From positions 186,001 through 250,000 of the forward strand of contig JAOTON010000045.1 of the NCBI GenBank assembly GCA_034440635.1: a DNA stretch of 64,000 bases, given 5' to 3'. Below, one piece after another: positions 10,118 through 21,094 of the stretch; position 1 is the stretch's first letter, and every line of letters begins with the position of its first letter. The stretch comes from Lepas anatifera (Eukaryota; Arthropoda; Thecostraca; Lepadidae). The notes below the pieces were generated by a model. The model was not told the origin of the DNA, searched no databases, and saw nothing but the letters and a program-made list of their open reading frames with translations. Both the position numbers and the translations under genes were made by a program.

Positions 10118-11451
10118 GGGGTAGGGTAAGGGCGGATAAGAGTACGCAGGAGATAAGCGTACGCAGCAGCTGTTTTGGTTACTTAGCAACCACTGAGATG
10201 GTGGATACCCTGGTATAAAAAGCAAGGTCAGTGCCTAGGCTGCACACCAAAATTCAACGTGCTCCTGTTCTTCCCGCGGGAGCACAGAGCAAAATAAGTT
10301 TCTGGGCACCGTTGAAGTAATATTTCTTAACTGGGTGAACTTATAGACCATACTTCTATTATCAAAACTATTGTATTACAGTCTGTCATCAGTAAGAAAG
10401 CTAAGCTAGGAGTGTGCTCCAGGACCGGAGCTTACCCTAAAACGCCTGCCAACATGTTTTTGAAGAATTTTTTCCCAAGGTTGCATGTCCGGCAAGAGTA
10501 CGCAGTAGACCATTGGGCAAGAGTGCGCATGCTTAAGAGATAGGAAAATTTAATTTTCGCTCGGAACAGAGTCCACAATTCATATTTAGAAAACAAAACA
10601 TTGCAACATAGTTCTGATATATTCAGAACGATATAAAATCATACAATCGCCTAGTTTGGCGACAAAAAAATCTTCGCGACATGGCATATGAACCTAAAGC
10701 ACAGCGGGGCATCAATGCGTACTCCAGCCGCCCCTCTTGCGTACTCTTACCGACCCACCCCGACAAGAGTACGCACTTGACTTTTTATTTTTGATGGGCT
10801 CGTGGCGAGTTCCTTTCAGAGACACCGAGTTGAAACATAGACCATACATAGATAATTGTTCAGGCTAAACAACCACATAAAAATTTTTGCGGTTAGACTT
10901 ATAGAAAAAAGGTGAGAGCCTTTAGTAAGTTAAGTGCGTGCTCTTGCACGGACTTCCCCTATGGGTAAAATAATTCTACTTGACATGAGCTGGCCATATA
11001 ATCGGATAGACTTTACCAAAATGGTCGAAGTTAATGCGCGAGTGGAGAGGGTCTATCATCAGCGCGCAGTAAAAAGGGTTCCAAGGTGCCCCATAAGATA
11101 TAAAAAACCAAGAGAGTTAGAAAAACGCCCGTTTGGGAGTGAGTGCGGGCGATAGTGACCTACATTATAGCCAAGTCTTCTTGACCGAGATCACTATCTT
11201 AAAGGTCAAACGAAGTCATGTCAAATCTGGGCCGTGCTGGGATGGTAACCGATTGGGAAATGCCGCCATCAGGCGAAAAACTGGGAATGCAAAGAAGTGG
11301 AGTCAGGTCATAGAGGGTAGCTCGCACAAAGCTTTCTCAGTAAGCTTGAGGTCAGGATCATTCGAGATGAGTGGCCCCTGACATTACAATTAGTACATTT
11401 TCTCAATAATTTACAGTATACACAGCAGTATCGCAGTCATTGGGCGAGAAA
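10118..11451. other. Unassigned region with promoter-like block and repeated AGTACGCA motif
   Basis: No credible coding region. Two things stand out. A TATA-like GGTATAAAAAGC lies at about 10213-10224, followed 33-60 bases downstream by a small inverted repeat (GTGCTCC at about 10259, GGAGCAC at about 10279). An 11-12-bp motif around AGTACGCA recurs at 10137, 10154, 10493, 10518, 10738 (reverse) and 10764. A solo LTR is possible for the TATA block, but no TG...CA ends or second copy were found. Confidence 0.4.
10213..10290 (+). promoter_or_regulatory. TATA-box promoter candidate with downstream hairpin
   Basis: GGTATAAAAAGC is a good TATA box. GTGCTCC and GGAGCAC about 35-65 bases downstream form a 7-bp stem with a C-rich loop, and AAAATAAG follows. 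No gene is visible downstream, so this may be an orphan or belong to a lost LTR. Confidence 0.3.
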
Positions 11452-14228
11452 TGTTACCCGTTACCTGATGTTACCCGTTACCTGAGGTTACACCTTACCT
11501 GGTGTTACCCGTTACCTGATGTTACCCGTTACCTGATGTTACCCGTTACCTGAGGTTACACCTTACCTGGTGTTACCCGTTACCTGATGTTGCCCGTTAC
11601 CTAATGTTATCCGTTACCTGGTGTTACCCGTTACCTGATGTTACCCGTTGCCTGGTGTTACCCGTTACCTGATGTTACCCGTTACCTGATGTTACACGTT
11701 ACCTGATGTTACACGTTACCTGGTGTTACACGTTACCTGAGGTTACACCTTACCTGGTGTTACCCGTTACCTGAGGTTACACCTTACCTGGTGTTACCCG
11801 TTACCTGAGGTTACACCTTACCTGGTCTTACCCGTTACCTGATGTTGCCCGTTACCTGAGGTTACACCTTACCTGGTGTTACCCGTTACCTGAGGTTACA
11901 CCTTACCTGGTGTTACCCGTTACCTGATGTTACCCGTTACCTGAGGTTACACCTTACCTGATGTTACCTGTTACCTGATGTTACCCGTTACCTGATGTTA
12001 CCCGTTACCTGATGTTACCCGTTACCTGGTGTTACACGTTACCTGAGGTTACACCTTACCTGAGGTTAAACCTTACCTGGTGTCACCCGTTATCTGATGT
12101 AACATGTTACCTGATGTTACACGTTGCCTGAGGTTACACCTTACCTGGTGTCACCCGTTACCTAGTGTTACCCGTTACCTGATGTTACCCGTTACCTGAT
12201 GTAACCCGTTACCTGATGTTACCCGTTAACCTGGTGTTACCCGTTACCTGATGTTACCCGTTACCTGGTGTTACCCGTTACCTGATGTTACCCCTTACCT
12301 GAGGTTACACCTTACCTGGTGTTACCCGTTGCCTGATATTACCCGTTATCTGATGTTACCCGTTACCTGATGTTACACGTTACCTGGTGTTACACGTTAC
12401 CTGAGATTACACCTTACCTGGTGGTACCCGTTACCTGAGGTTACACCTTACCTGGTGTTACCCGTTACCTGATGTTACACGCTGCCTGATGTTACACGTT
12501 ACCTGAGGTTACACCTTACCTGGTGTTACACGTTACCTGATGTTACACGTTACCTGAGGTTACACCTTACCTGATGTTACACGTTACCTGTTGTTACCCG
12601 TTACCTGAGGTTACAACTTACCTGGTGTTACCCGTTACCTGAGGTTACACCTTACCTGGCGTTACCCGTTACCTGATGTTACCCGTTACCTGATGTTACC
12701 CGTTACCTGAGGTTACACCTTACCTGGTGTTACCCGTTACCTGATGTTGCCCGTTACCTAATGTTATCCGTTACCTGGTGTTACCCGTTACCTGATGTTA
12801 CCCGTTGCCTGGTGTTACCCGTTACCTGATGTTACCCGTTACCTGATGTTACACGTTACCTGATGTTACACGTTACCTGGTGTTACACGTTACCTGAGGT
12901 TACCCGTTACCTGAGGTTACACCTTACCTGGTGTTACCCGTTACCTGATGTTGCCCGTTACCTAATGTTATCCGTTACCTGGTGTTACCCGTTACCTGAT
13001 GTTACCCGTTGCCTGGTGTTACCCGTTACCTGATGTTACCCGTTACCTGATGTTACACGTTACCTGATGTTACACGTTACCTGGTGTTACACGTTACCTG
13101 AGGTTACACCTTACCTGGTGTTACCCGTTACCTGAGGTTACACCTTACCTGGTGTTACCCGTTACCTGAGGTTACACCTTACCTGGTCTTACCCGTTACC
13201 TGATGTTGCCCGTTACCTGAGGTTACACCTTACCTGGTGTTACCCGTTACCTGAGGTTACACCTTACCTGGTGTTACCCGTTACCTGATGTTACCCGTTA
13301 CCTGAGGTTACACCTTACCTGGTGTTACCCGTTACCTGATGTTACCCGTTGCCTGGTGTTACCCGTTACCTGATGTTACCCGTTACCTGATGTTACACGT
13401 TACCTGATGTTACACGTTACCTGGTGTTACACGTTACCTGAGGTTACCCGTTACCTGAGGTTACACCTTACCTGGTGTTACCCGTTACCTGATGTTGCCC
13501 GTTACCTAATGTTATCCGTTACCTGGTGTTACCCGTTACCTGATGTTACCCGTTACCTGATGTAACCCGTTACCTGATGTTACCCGTTAACCTGGTGTTA
13601 CCCGTTACCTGATGTTACCCGTTACCTGGTGTTACCCGTTACCTGATGTTACCCCTTACCTGAGGTTACACCTTACCTGGTGTTACCCGTTGCCTGATAT
13701 TACCCGTTATCTGATGTTACCCGTTACCTGATGTTACACGTTACCTGGTGTTACACGTTACCTGAGATTACACCTTACCTGGTGGTACCCGTTACCTGAG
13801 GTTACACCTTACCTGGTGTTACCCGTTACCTGATGTTACACGCTGCCTGATGTTACACGTTACCTGAGGTTACACCTTACCTGGTGTTACACGTTACCTG
13901 ATGTTACACGTTACCTGAGGTTACACCTTACCTGATGTTACACGTTACCTGTTGTTACCCGTTACCTGAGGTTACAACTTACCTGGTGTTACCCGTTACC
14001 TGAGGTTACACCTTACCTGGCGTTACACGCTACCTGATGTTACACGTTACCTGAGGTTACACCTTACCTTGTGTTACCCGTTACCTGATGTTACACGTTA
14101 CCTGTTGTTACCCGTTACCTGAGGTTACAACTTACCTGGTGTTACCCGTTACCTGAGGTTACACCTTACCTGATGTTACACGTTACCTGAGATTACACCT
14201 TACCTGGTGTAACACGTTACGCGTACCT
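11452..14228. repeat. 17-bp minisatellite with higher-order duplications
   Basis: About 160 copies of a 17-bp unit, consensus GTTACCCGTTACCTGAT, with common variants GTTACACCTTACCTGGT and GTTACCCGTTACCTGAG. Each unit is itself two near-copies of GTTACC. Blocks of variants recur in the same order. The stretch about 12179-12661 recurs at about 13540-14022 (offset 1361 bp, marked by the rare GTTAACCTGG variant). A second block beginning 'gttgcccgttacctaatgtt' recurs near 11590, 12745, 12951 and 13493. It is non-coding, because 17 is not a multiple of 3. Confidence 0.95.
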
Positions 14229-15559
14229 GCGAGCGTGTGAATACGTATATTTTTAGACTTAAAAATGTCAAAATTCGGCTTCAATTTCGTTCAAGTAAGA
14301 ATGTTGGCAGTCAGTTTCCCTCCTGTAGTAATAGCTGAGCTCTATTCAGAAGGTTTTCTGCTTGTGCACGTTGACCCTGGAACCTTGCAGCTGACTGCGT
14401 CGATAACCTGCTGATGGTTTTTGGCGTCTGCATTTGACGACCAGGCGATTTCCGTTTTCGTCGTCGGTCCACTAGCTGCGACAAAAACGGCGAGCGCCAC
14501 CTTATCGAACGACGGGAAACGCTGGCGACGCCGACTGATGGGCCAGCTTCACGGCTGTCTGGCTAAACTCATCCAGAAGCGGCGCTCCCCTTCTCGATAA
14601 ATCGCCCTGGGAGCTGTGCTGGCAAAACGCTGAACTTTGTCATTGACACTTTTGCATCTAAGCTCGTAAATGTTTAAAGATGATAACAAGAAATTTTCTA
14701 AGCTTATAAGCTGCCCCTTCATAACCTGTGTTGATTCAAGTCCCCTCCACTGACCCAAAACTTGAGTGGAACAGGCAACTGCTGCCCTGGTATTCCAGGC
14801 AGCAAGATGACAGTGTTCCAAAAGAATGCACAATCGCTTTTGTCGGCATCGAGATCTATGGGGAAATGCGCTATAGTGGAGGTGTAAGTCGGCCCCTAAC
14901 GTCCCCTCCTCCTGAAGTACCTACAGCTCCCCAACCAACCAGATGCAAGTAGCGCCAGCTCCGCCCTGCGGTCCGGCTTCCCGCTGTAACACACAGCACG
15001 TTCAAAGTGTTTGAACGCACACTCTGCCACACCAACACACGCGCGTCCACAGCGCCATACATAGAGACATCTTGTTGGTGTTCCGCCTAATGACCCTCTG
15101 GTGGAAATCCGATCAAATGAGTTTTGAGCGTTGACCAGACGTTAATGGCCTTCCTCTTCGAATCCTGGAAGTAGAATGGATTATTAACTGCGATTATGTA
15201 TCACTGGTAACAGCCAAAATGGATGCGGTATGTGAGCGCTTACGTCTACCTATTTTGATACTGCTGATTTCAAATATAATAACCGTTTTGCGCCATCGGA
15301 CCTGGTTTCCTCCTCTGAAGATCCCCGGTGTAAAACCCCTGCGCTTTCCACACACAGCCCCCTAGTTTTTTGGAAACATGTATAGGAAGAATGTGAAGGT
15401 GTAATCACGTGAATGTGACAAATAAAGGCTATGCGCTCAGGCTTCTGCTCCACAAGCTATAATTGCCTCTGGGGAACATTCCTGTCATCTCGGGGCATCG
15501 ACTGTTCTGCGTTTGGAAGCCAGATTACTTTTTTGGATATCTGGAGGACCATATTAACG
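14229..15559. other. Unassigned sequence, no gene seen
   Basis: Mixed-composition sequence between the minisatellite and the first SINE fragment. Short open frames only, none with a recognisable motif. Confidence 0.45.
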
Positions 15560-15641
15560 TATTCAAAGGCCCTACCGGGACCTGAACCCAGGACCCGTGG
15601 CTCACAGTACAAGTACGCTATCCACCGAGCCACGCATCCCC
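15560..15641 (-). mobile_element. SINE fragment, tRNA-like head
   Basis: On the minus strand it begins GGGGATGCGTGGCTCGGTGG with an A box and continues to a B box, GGTTCAGGTCC. It aligns with the head of the complete SINE at 16136-16315, including the trailing CCTTTGAATA versus CCTCTGAATA. The SINE body is missing or too diverged to see. Confidence 0.6.
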
Positions 15642-15831
15642 TAACAATGGTGGAAAAGGGCGCGCAATCATACACTGGAGGACGGTCCAAAGTGGATGAG
15701 AGCGATACATTTTGTAGTGGGCCCCTCTAAGGCTGGAAATGGTCGGTTAATAAGGAAATATTTGAAAAATGCCGAACCACAAACCAGAGGGCGACCATAG
15801 ACGAATGAGGACGGTTCACGTTAAAGTGCTG

Positions 15832-15945
15832 CCCCGGTAACTCAGTTGGTAGAGCGTTGGGCTCCACCCCACTGCTCAGGAACATCCAGTGGCAGTACAT
15901 GTGCAGATTTGGGATCGGTTCCCCTGAGACGCTCCGGCATTCTAT
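15832..15945 (+). mobile_element. tRNA-like sequence (SINE head or tRNA pseudogene)
   Basis: GCCCCGGTAACTCAGTTGGT continues AGAGCG, giving an acceptor arm, D arm and A box much like a tRNA. The anticodon region is disturbed, and the B-box area (GGATCGGTTCCC) is only approximate and displaced. Not a functional tRNA by inspection. Confidence 0.4.
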
Positions 15946-16120
15946 GTTTACCCGACTTAGGTAGGCTGACAACTGACTGTTGAGAGGATGACCTGAGCGG
16001 GAAGGCCGTTCCTGTGCTTCTGGGGAACCTTAAACTTTGGCTTCTAAATTAACTCTTCATTGTGAGAGCTGCTCGTTCAGATGGTGGGGTCGAGGTCTCC
16101 GTGATAAGTCCATTGATGAC

Positions 16121-16330
16121 TTAAGTTAGATTCCGGGGATGAGGTGGCTTAGTGGATAGCACCCTTGTCTTCTAAGCCACTGGTCCCGGGTTCAAGTCCC
16201 GGCGGAGCCTCTGAATAAGTCGATCTGATCCCCAAAATCCCTTCCAACAGGGTGAGAGTTGGCGACGCCGTATGACCCTGGCAGTTGGTGCGTCGTTAAA
16301 CCCCAACAATTATTATTAAGTTAGATTCCG
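16121..16330 (+). mobile_element. Complete tRNA-derived SINE with 15-bp TSD
   Basis: TTAAGTTAGATTCCG occurs at 16121-16135 and 16316-16330 and brackets a 180-bp body. The head (16136 onward) has A box TGGCTTAGTGG and B box GGTTCAAGTCC. The conserved body includes 'CCCTTCCAACAGGG', 'GAGTTGGCGACGCC' and 'GGCAGTTGGTGCGTCG'. The tail is (ATT)n. This is the reference copy for the SINE family seen at 22.1-22.45 and 32.3-32.6 kb. Pol III promoter boxes and TSD show LINE-dependent retroposition; the partner LINE is not identified. Confidence 0.9.
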
Positions 16331-16585
16331 ACTCCAATAACCGAACTTGCAACAACTTGAATAAAATTGGTATTACTGTAAGGCTGCACAAGAGCGACCA
16401 ATGGTGGAAAAAGGTGCGCACAATCATGCAGAAGAGGGCAGTTTAAAGTGGACGGGTGCGATCTATGTTGCAATGGGGCACCCTAGGGCTGAAAGGGTCG
16501 TTCAATCGTCAAAACCCGGTGCTAAACCCCAAAGTTGAGGGCAGCCAGAGGCGAGGGCGGTCTATGTTGAAGTGGGTCGGCCTAG

Positions 16586-17596
16586 CCCGCGCCCCACCGG
16601 GGGTCCGGCGCCACCTTCGCCCCACCGGGGGCCATCGATGCCCACCCCTCTAACTCCGAAAATATGGGCGTTAGCGCAAATCTGCGAAGTGCAATAGAAA
16701 GCTCGCGTGAATTCAGTAAGAAATTACTTCGCATGTTTAGTGCTCGGGTCAATGGTTTGACCTCCAGAGGTCAAATTAGGTCAAGATCGGCTATTTTCAC
16801 TCAAATATGCAATGATTAAGCAAACTAGTCATAACTCTTATGTCATTTGAGCTATTGAGGCCTGGTAAAGTTCATTTGATAGGAAATTGCCAGTACTTTT
16901 TTCGCTATGTGGAACGTAAAGATCTCCCGCCAGTGGTTTGACCTCCAGAGGTCACCTCATGACCTAATATGACCTGAGGTCACGAAAGGTCACAAAGTGA
17001 CCTTGCTGTATATCAAATGAAAGCCAGTGACAAGACAAACACGATGGTGTTTGTTTCACCGCTCTAGCTTAATTAGGTCAAAAGTTATTGTCAAAATACC
17101 GTTTTTGACCTCTGGTGACCTTGGATGACCTTGGAAAAGTCAAAGAGTAAATATGACCCCTGGGATCCGTGAAAGGGTGTCCAAAAACGCTGTTCTGAGC
17201 AGTCTGAGTATTTGCAATCATTTTTGTGGCTAACAGGTTTTTCCCATGCTTCTCCAATGGGAGAGGTCGCCTCGTGACCTGACCTCAGGGCACGAAATCG
17301 AAAAATCCCGGATATACTTCTTCTAGACCCTGGAGGGTCATGAAGTGTAGGAAGTTTCAAATCGATCGACTTTGAAATGTAGCTCTTACAGAGCTCTAAA
17401 GTTGAAGTGAGGTGACCTTGGTTGACCTCGTCTGGTGACCTGACCTTGGGTGACCCGGGGTAAAAAATTTCAGGGATGATGGGAAAATGATGCAGTGAGA
17501 GGTAGAGCCCTCAACTGCGGTGCTGCGCCTCGTCGTTTTTCTGCTATCCCGGAAAAACCTTGGGGGGGCCATCGATGGCCCCCGGTGGGGCGAGGG
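16586..17596 (+). mobile_element. TTAA-MITE, family 2 (copy H), inserted at CTAG
   Basis: Compound left end: CCCGCGCCCCACCGGGGG, spacer TCCGGCGCCACCTTC, then GCCCCACCGGGGG and CCATCGATG. The right end is GCCATCGATGGCCCCCGG followed by TGGGGCGAGGG. Length 1011 bp, no ORF of note. The flanks are CTAG on both sides (16582-16585 and 17597-17600), not TTAA. The host array has CCTAAGG-like phrases at the equivalent position, so the empty site probably read CCTAGG. Confidence 0.85.
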
Positions 17597-18239
17597 CTAG
17601 GACTGTCAAATAGCGGAGGATGGGAAGGAGCGCTAAATAATGCACTGGAGAGCGGTCCATACGGCAGGGGCCCGCCCAGGGACTGAAACATGGTAATCAA
17701 TCGTGAAATAGAGGGCTTCCAATCACAACATAGAGGCCGACCGGTGGTGAATAAGGGCATACCCCTTGAAGTGGGGGAGTCCTAAGGCTGCAAAAGAGCG
17801 GCCAGTAATGAAGGGACCAACAATCATGAAGAAGGGGGCGGCTTAAAGTACATGAGGGTGGCCCATGTTGCAGTGGGGTGTCCAAGGCCTGAAAAGGGTG
17901 GCCAAACGTGAAATATGGGCATTCAACCACAAAACAGAGGACGGCCAGAGGAGAGTGAGGGTGGCTCACGTTGAAGTGAAAGAAAATGGGGATGGAAAAG
18001 AGCGGCCGATAGTGGAGAAGAGGTGAACAATCATCGACACCCCACTGCAACATAGACCTCCCTCGTCTACTGTTGGCTGCCCTCTTTTGCATGATTGCTC
18101 GCTCTACCTCCACCATTGCCCGCTCTTTTGCAGTCCTCGGGCTCCCGCTACCCTTTATCTTGCATTTGGGCGTATGGAATGATCTAGGGACCCATACAAC
18201 TTGAGACGGGGCTCGTGCCCTATCAGGGCAGTACACTAC

Positions 18240-19024
18240 GGGGACCTGTGCAGCCTGCCCTAAGGTGTTAGAAACATACCACTCAGTTCAGAAGACCCGC
18301 ACAAGCCTGGATGGGAACCTGTAAGATTGAGGAATGGGTCTGCAAAGCTGCAGGGCACCGCAGAAGTTACAGTGGATCCCGTGAAAATTGGAGGATGAGC
18401 AAAAGACAGAATTAGTATGGAAAACTCCAGGAACCGGTTGTACTTCTCATGGGGCCCGTGCCTTCTCAGGTCAGCAAATTGGTTAATTGTATTTTCCCAT
18501 TTTCAGAGTCAACTAAAAAATTCACACAACTCCCGGGGGCCCGCGGAAATTTAGTTGGAACCCGTGAAATCTTGGCTGCCTGCAAAGTCCAGAGTAGGTA
18601 TGGGCAACTCACGGGCCCGCAGAACTTCAGATGAGGCCCGTGCCCCATCAGGTCCTGCTCAATTCTGAGGAATTGAGTGGTTTTAAAGTTAAAAACATCC
18701 CAAAAATTAGAAGGCCTGCACAAGGTTTGAGTGAGGACCCGTATTACCTTATGGGCCCGTGCTATTTTGGCGCCTACACAAATCCGGAGCTAAACAGCAA
18801 AACTCTATGGGCCCATATAAATCTATATCGGGCCCGAGCAATTCGTATGGGGCTCGCCAAGCTATTGGGCCCGTGTTGCTCCGGGAGACTGCCAGTATCC
18901 TGGGAATAGCCGGAGGTCTAGATTAATTCGGGTGGGCAGGTTTCCTTCTAGTAGACCAAAATTATAGGGGCCCGCACAGCCTTAGGCACTACTCGGGGCA
19001 AAACATTTAGTCACCAGGTGGATC
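18240..19024. repeat. Irregular GGGCCCGTG-spaced repeats
   Basis: GGGCCCGTG, GGGCCCGC, GGAACCCGTG and similar words recur every 25-60 bases across this stretch, with diverged sequence between. This looks like a decayed short-period tandem array. The open frames across it are chance. Confidence 0.5.
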
Positions 19025-19684
19025 CTCTACGTGCCCCTACCACTACCACCTTACCCGTGTGATCTCCTTCGGGCCCGGCGTGCTACCTTCCGGGGGCCCG
19101 TGTGATCTCGTTTTGGGCCAGCCAGGGGCCGGCTGGGGAAGCGATCGTCCCCATTGCCCCCTTGGATCCAGCCCTGACTGAGCATGTTCCGTCTTCTTAC
19201 TGCACACATGCACCACAGGCATCAAGTCTTTAACCCTCGCCCTCACAGGGGGTAGGAGTTGTTGCAACCTCACTCCCCCCTCCACCAAGGTTTTCGAATC
19301 ATCATTTCGAACACTTAGGAACGCATAAGAAAAATGTCTATTTACATGAAGAAAAAATATCCATGGAAAAAACGTTGCTTCCAGGGAGGTCTTGTGATTT
19401 TCCATAGCATTTGAGGAATTCAGTGTGCTTGTTCTGAAAAAGTCTCAAGCTTTGAAGGTCCGAGTGTAATGTTATCAGAATTGGAAGCATGTTGGGGTCA
19501 TTTTGACGCCAGGACCCGTGTTCACACGAATTCCGGAAACTATCTTCGCTGAAGGCCAATTCATGAAATGGCCTTCACTCTTTGTCATTGGCCTTCCCGG
19601 AATACTGTTACATCTTTTGAACTTTGGCGAGCTTTGATGACCTTTGTTGAGACACATGAAGGCGAGGGCGGAGCCGATAAGATG
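19025..19684. other. Unassigned sequence
   Basis: No gene recognised. A single TTAACCCTCGCCC at about 19232 resembles a family-3 MITE tip, but no matching body follows. Confidence 0.4.
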
Positions 19685-20790
19685 ATGTTGAGGGAGTATG
19701 GCGGACAGGGCTCACGCTGGTGAGAGCGCAGCAGATTACAGGATTTTGAGGGAGTACGGTGGAGGAAGGGGTGCGGACAGGGCTCACGCTGGTGAGGGCG
19801 CGGCAGATTACAGGATTTTGAGGGAGTACGGCGGAGGAAGGGGTGCGGACAGGGCTCACGCTGGTGAGGGCGCAGCAGATTACAGGATTTTGAGGGAGTA
19901 CGGCGGAGGAAAGGGTGCGGACAGGGCTCACGCTGGTGAGGGCGCGGCAGATTACAGGATTTTGAGGGAGTACGGCGGAGGAAAGGTGCGGACAGGGCTC
20001 ACGCTGGTGATGGCGCGACAGATTACAGGATTTTGAGGGAGTACGGCGGAGGAAGGGGGTGCGGACAGGGCTCACGCTGGTGATGGCGCGACAGATTACA
20101 GGATTTTGAGGGAGTACGGCGGAGGAAGGGGTGCGGACAGGGCTCACGCTGGTGAGGGCGCGGCAGATTACAGGATTTTGAGAGAGCACGGCGGAGGAAG
20201 GGGTGCGGACAGGGCTCACGCTGGTGAGGGCGCGGCAGATTACAGGATTTTGAGGGAGTACGGCGGAGGAAGGGGTACGGACAGGGCTCACGCTGGTGAG
20301 GGCGCAGCAGATTACAGGATTTTGAGGGAGTACGGCGGAGGAAAGGGTGCGGACAGGGCTCACGCTGGTGAGGGCGCGGCAGATTACAGGATTTTGAGGG
20401 AGTACGGCGGAGGAAAGGTGCGGACAGGGCTCACGCTGGTGATGGCGCGACAGATTACAGGATTTTGAGGGAGTACGGCGGAGGAAGGGGTGCGGACAGG
20501 GCTCACGCTGGTGAGGGCGCGGCAGATTACAGGATTTTGAGAGAGTACGGCGGAGGAAGGGGTGCGGACAGGGCTCACGCTGGTGAGGGCGCGGCAGATT
20601 ACAGGATTTTGAGAGTACGGCGGAGGAAGGGGTGCGGACAGGGCTCACGCTGGTGAGGGCGCGGGAGATTGCATGGTGTTGAGGGAGTACGGCGGAGGAA
20701 GGGGTGCGGACAGGGCTCACGCTGGTGAGGGCGCGGGAGATCGCATGGTGTTGAGGGAGAACGGTGGAGGAAGGGTTGCGGACAGGGCAA
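19685..20790. repeat. 72-bp minisatellite (about 15 copies)
   Basis: Each unit contains GAGGGAGTACGGCGGAGGAA and later GCGGCAGATTACAGGATTTT. The period is 72 bp with occasional 70-73-bp units. Because 72 is divisible by 3, long open frames appear on both strands, but indels of 1-2 bases break phase and no start context or domain supports coding. Confidence 0.93.
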
Positions 20791-21094
20791 GAAGAGAGGT
20801 CAGGCAAGAGAGTACAAGACATGGTGAAAAACACAGAATTTGAGAGATGTTCAGGACAGAAAAAGGCGATAGCACACAAAGGAAATCCTCTATTTTTCTA
20901 AAATTATAATTGCCTTGTTGGCTCGTTTGATCGTCTCTCCGTTCGTCACGTTTTCCCATAATCGATTGGAACGCCATGCAGCCCAAACCGATAAGGCTAC
21001 AGGCCTGAAACCTTTTGTGACGTTTAGTTGCATGTTTGGCGACGTGCATAGCCTTGGTATCGTATCGCTGGTGCTATTTCCATCTGGCACGCGC
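20791..21094. other. Unassigned sequence
   Basis: Spacer between the 72-bp array and the next MITE. Nothing recognisable. Confidence 0.4.

Larger units (their letters stand above)
15642..18070. repeat. Decayed tandem array, interrupted by SINE-like sequences and MITE H
   Basis: Irregular repeats built around phrases such as 'aagtgggg..cctaaggctgaaa', 'agcggccaatggtggaaaag', 'caatcatgaagaagagggcg' and 'cacgttgaagtg' recur at 15645-15825, 16395-16581 and 17601-18060. Divergence between units is high and spacing variable, so this is an old array. MITE H (16586-17596) and the SINE (16136-16315) inserted later. Confidence 0.6.

Noticed and set aside
15832..15945. Genuine intron-containing tRNA
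   Set aside because: The 5' half is tRNA-like, but the anticodon arm and acceptor 3' strand do not pair convincingly and no intron boundary fits.
19230..19260. TTAACCCTCGCCC as the tip of another family-3 MITE
   Set aside because: No family-3 body or second tip follows within a reasonable distance, so a single 13-base match is not enough.
19608..20879. 423-codon minus-strand open frame with 24-residue repeats
   Set aside because: It is the shadow of the 72-bp minisatellite. The opposite strand is equally open and indels shift the phase.
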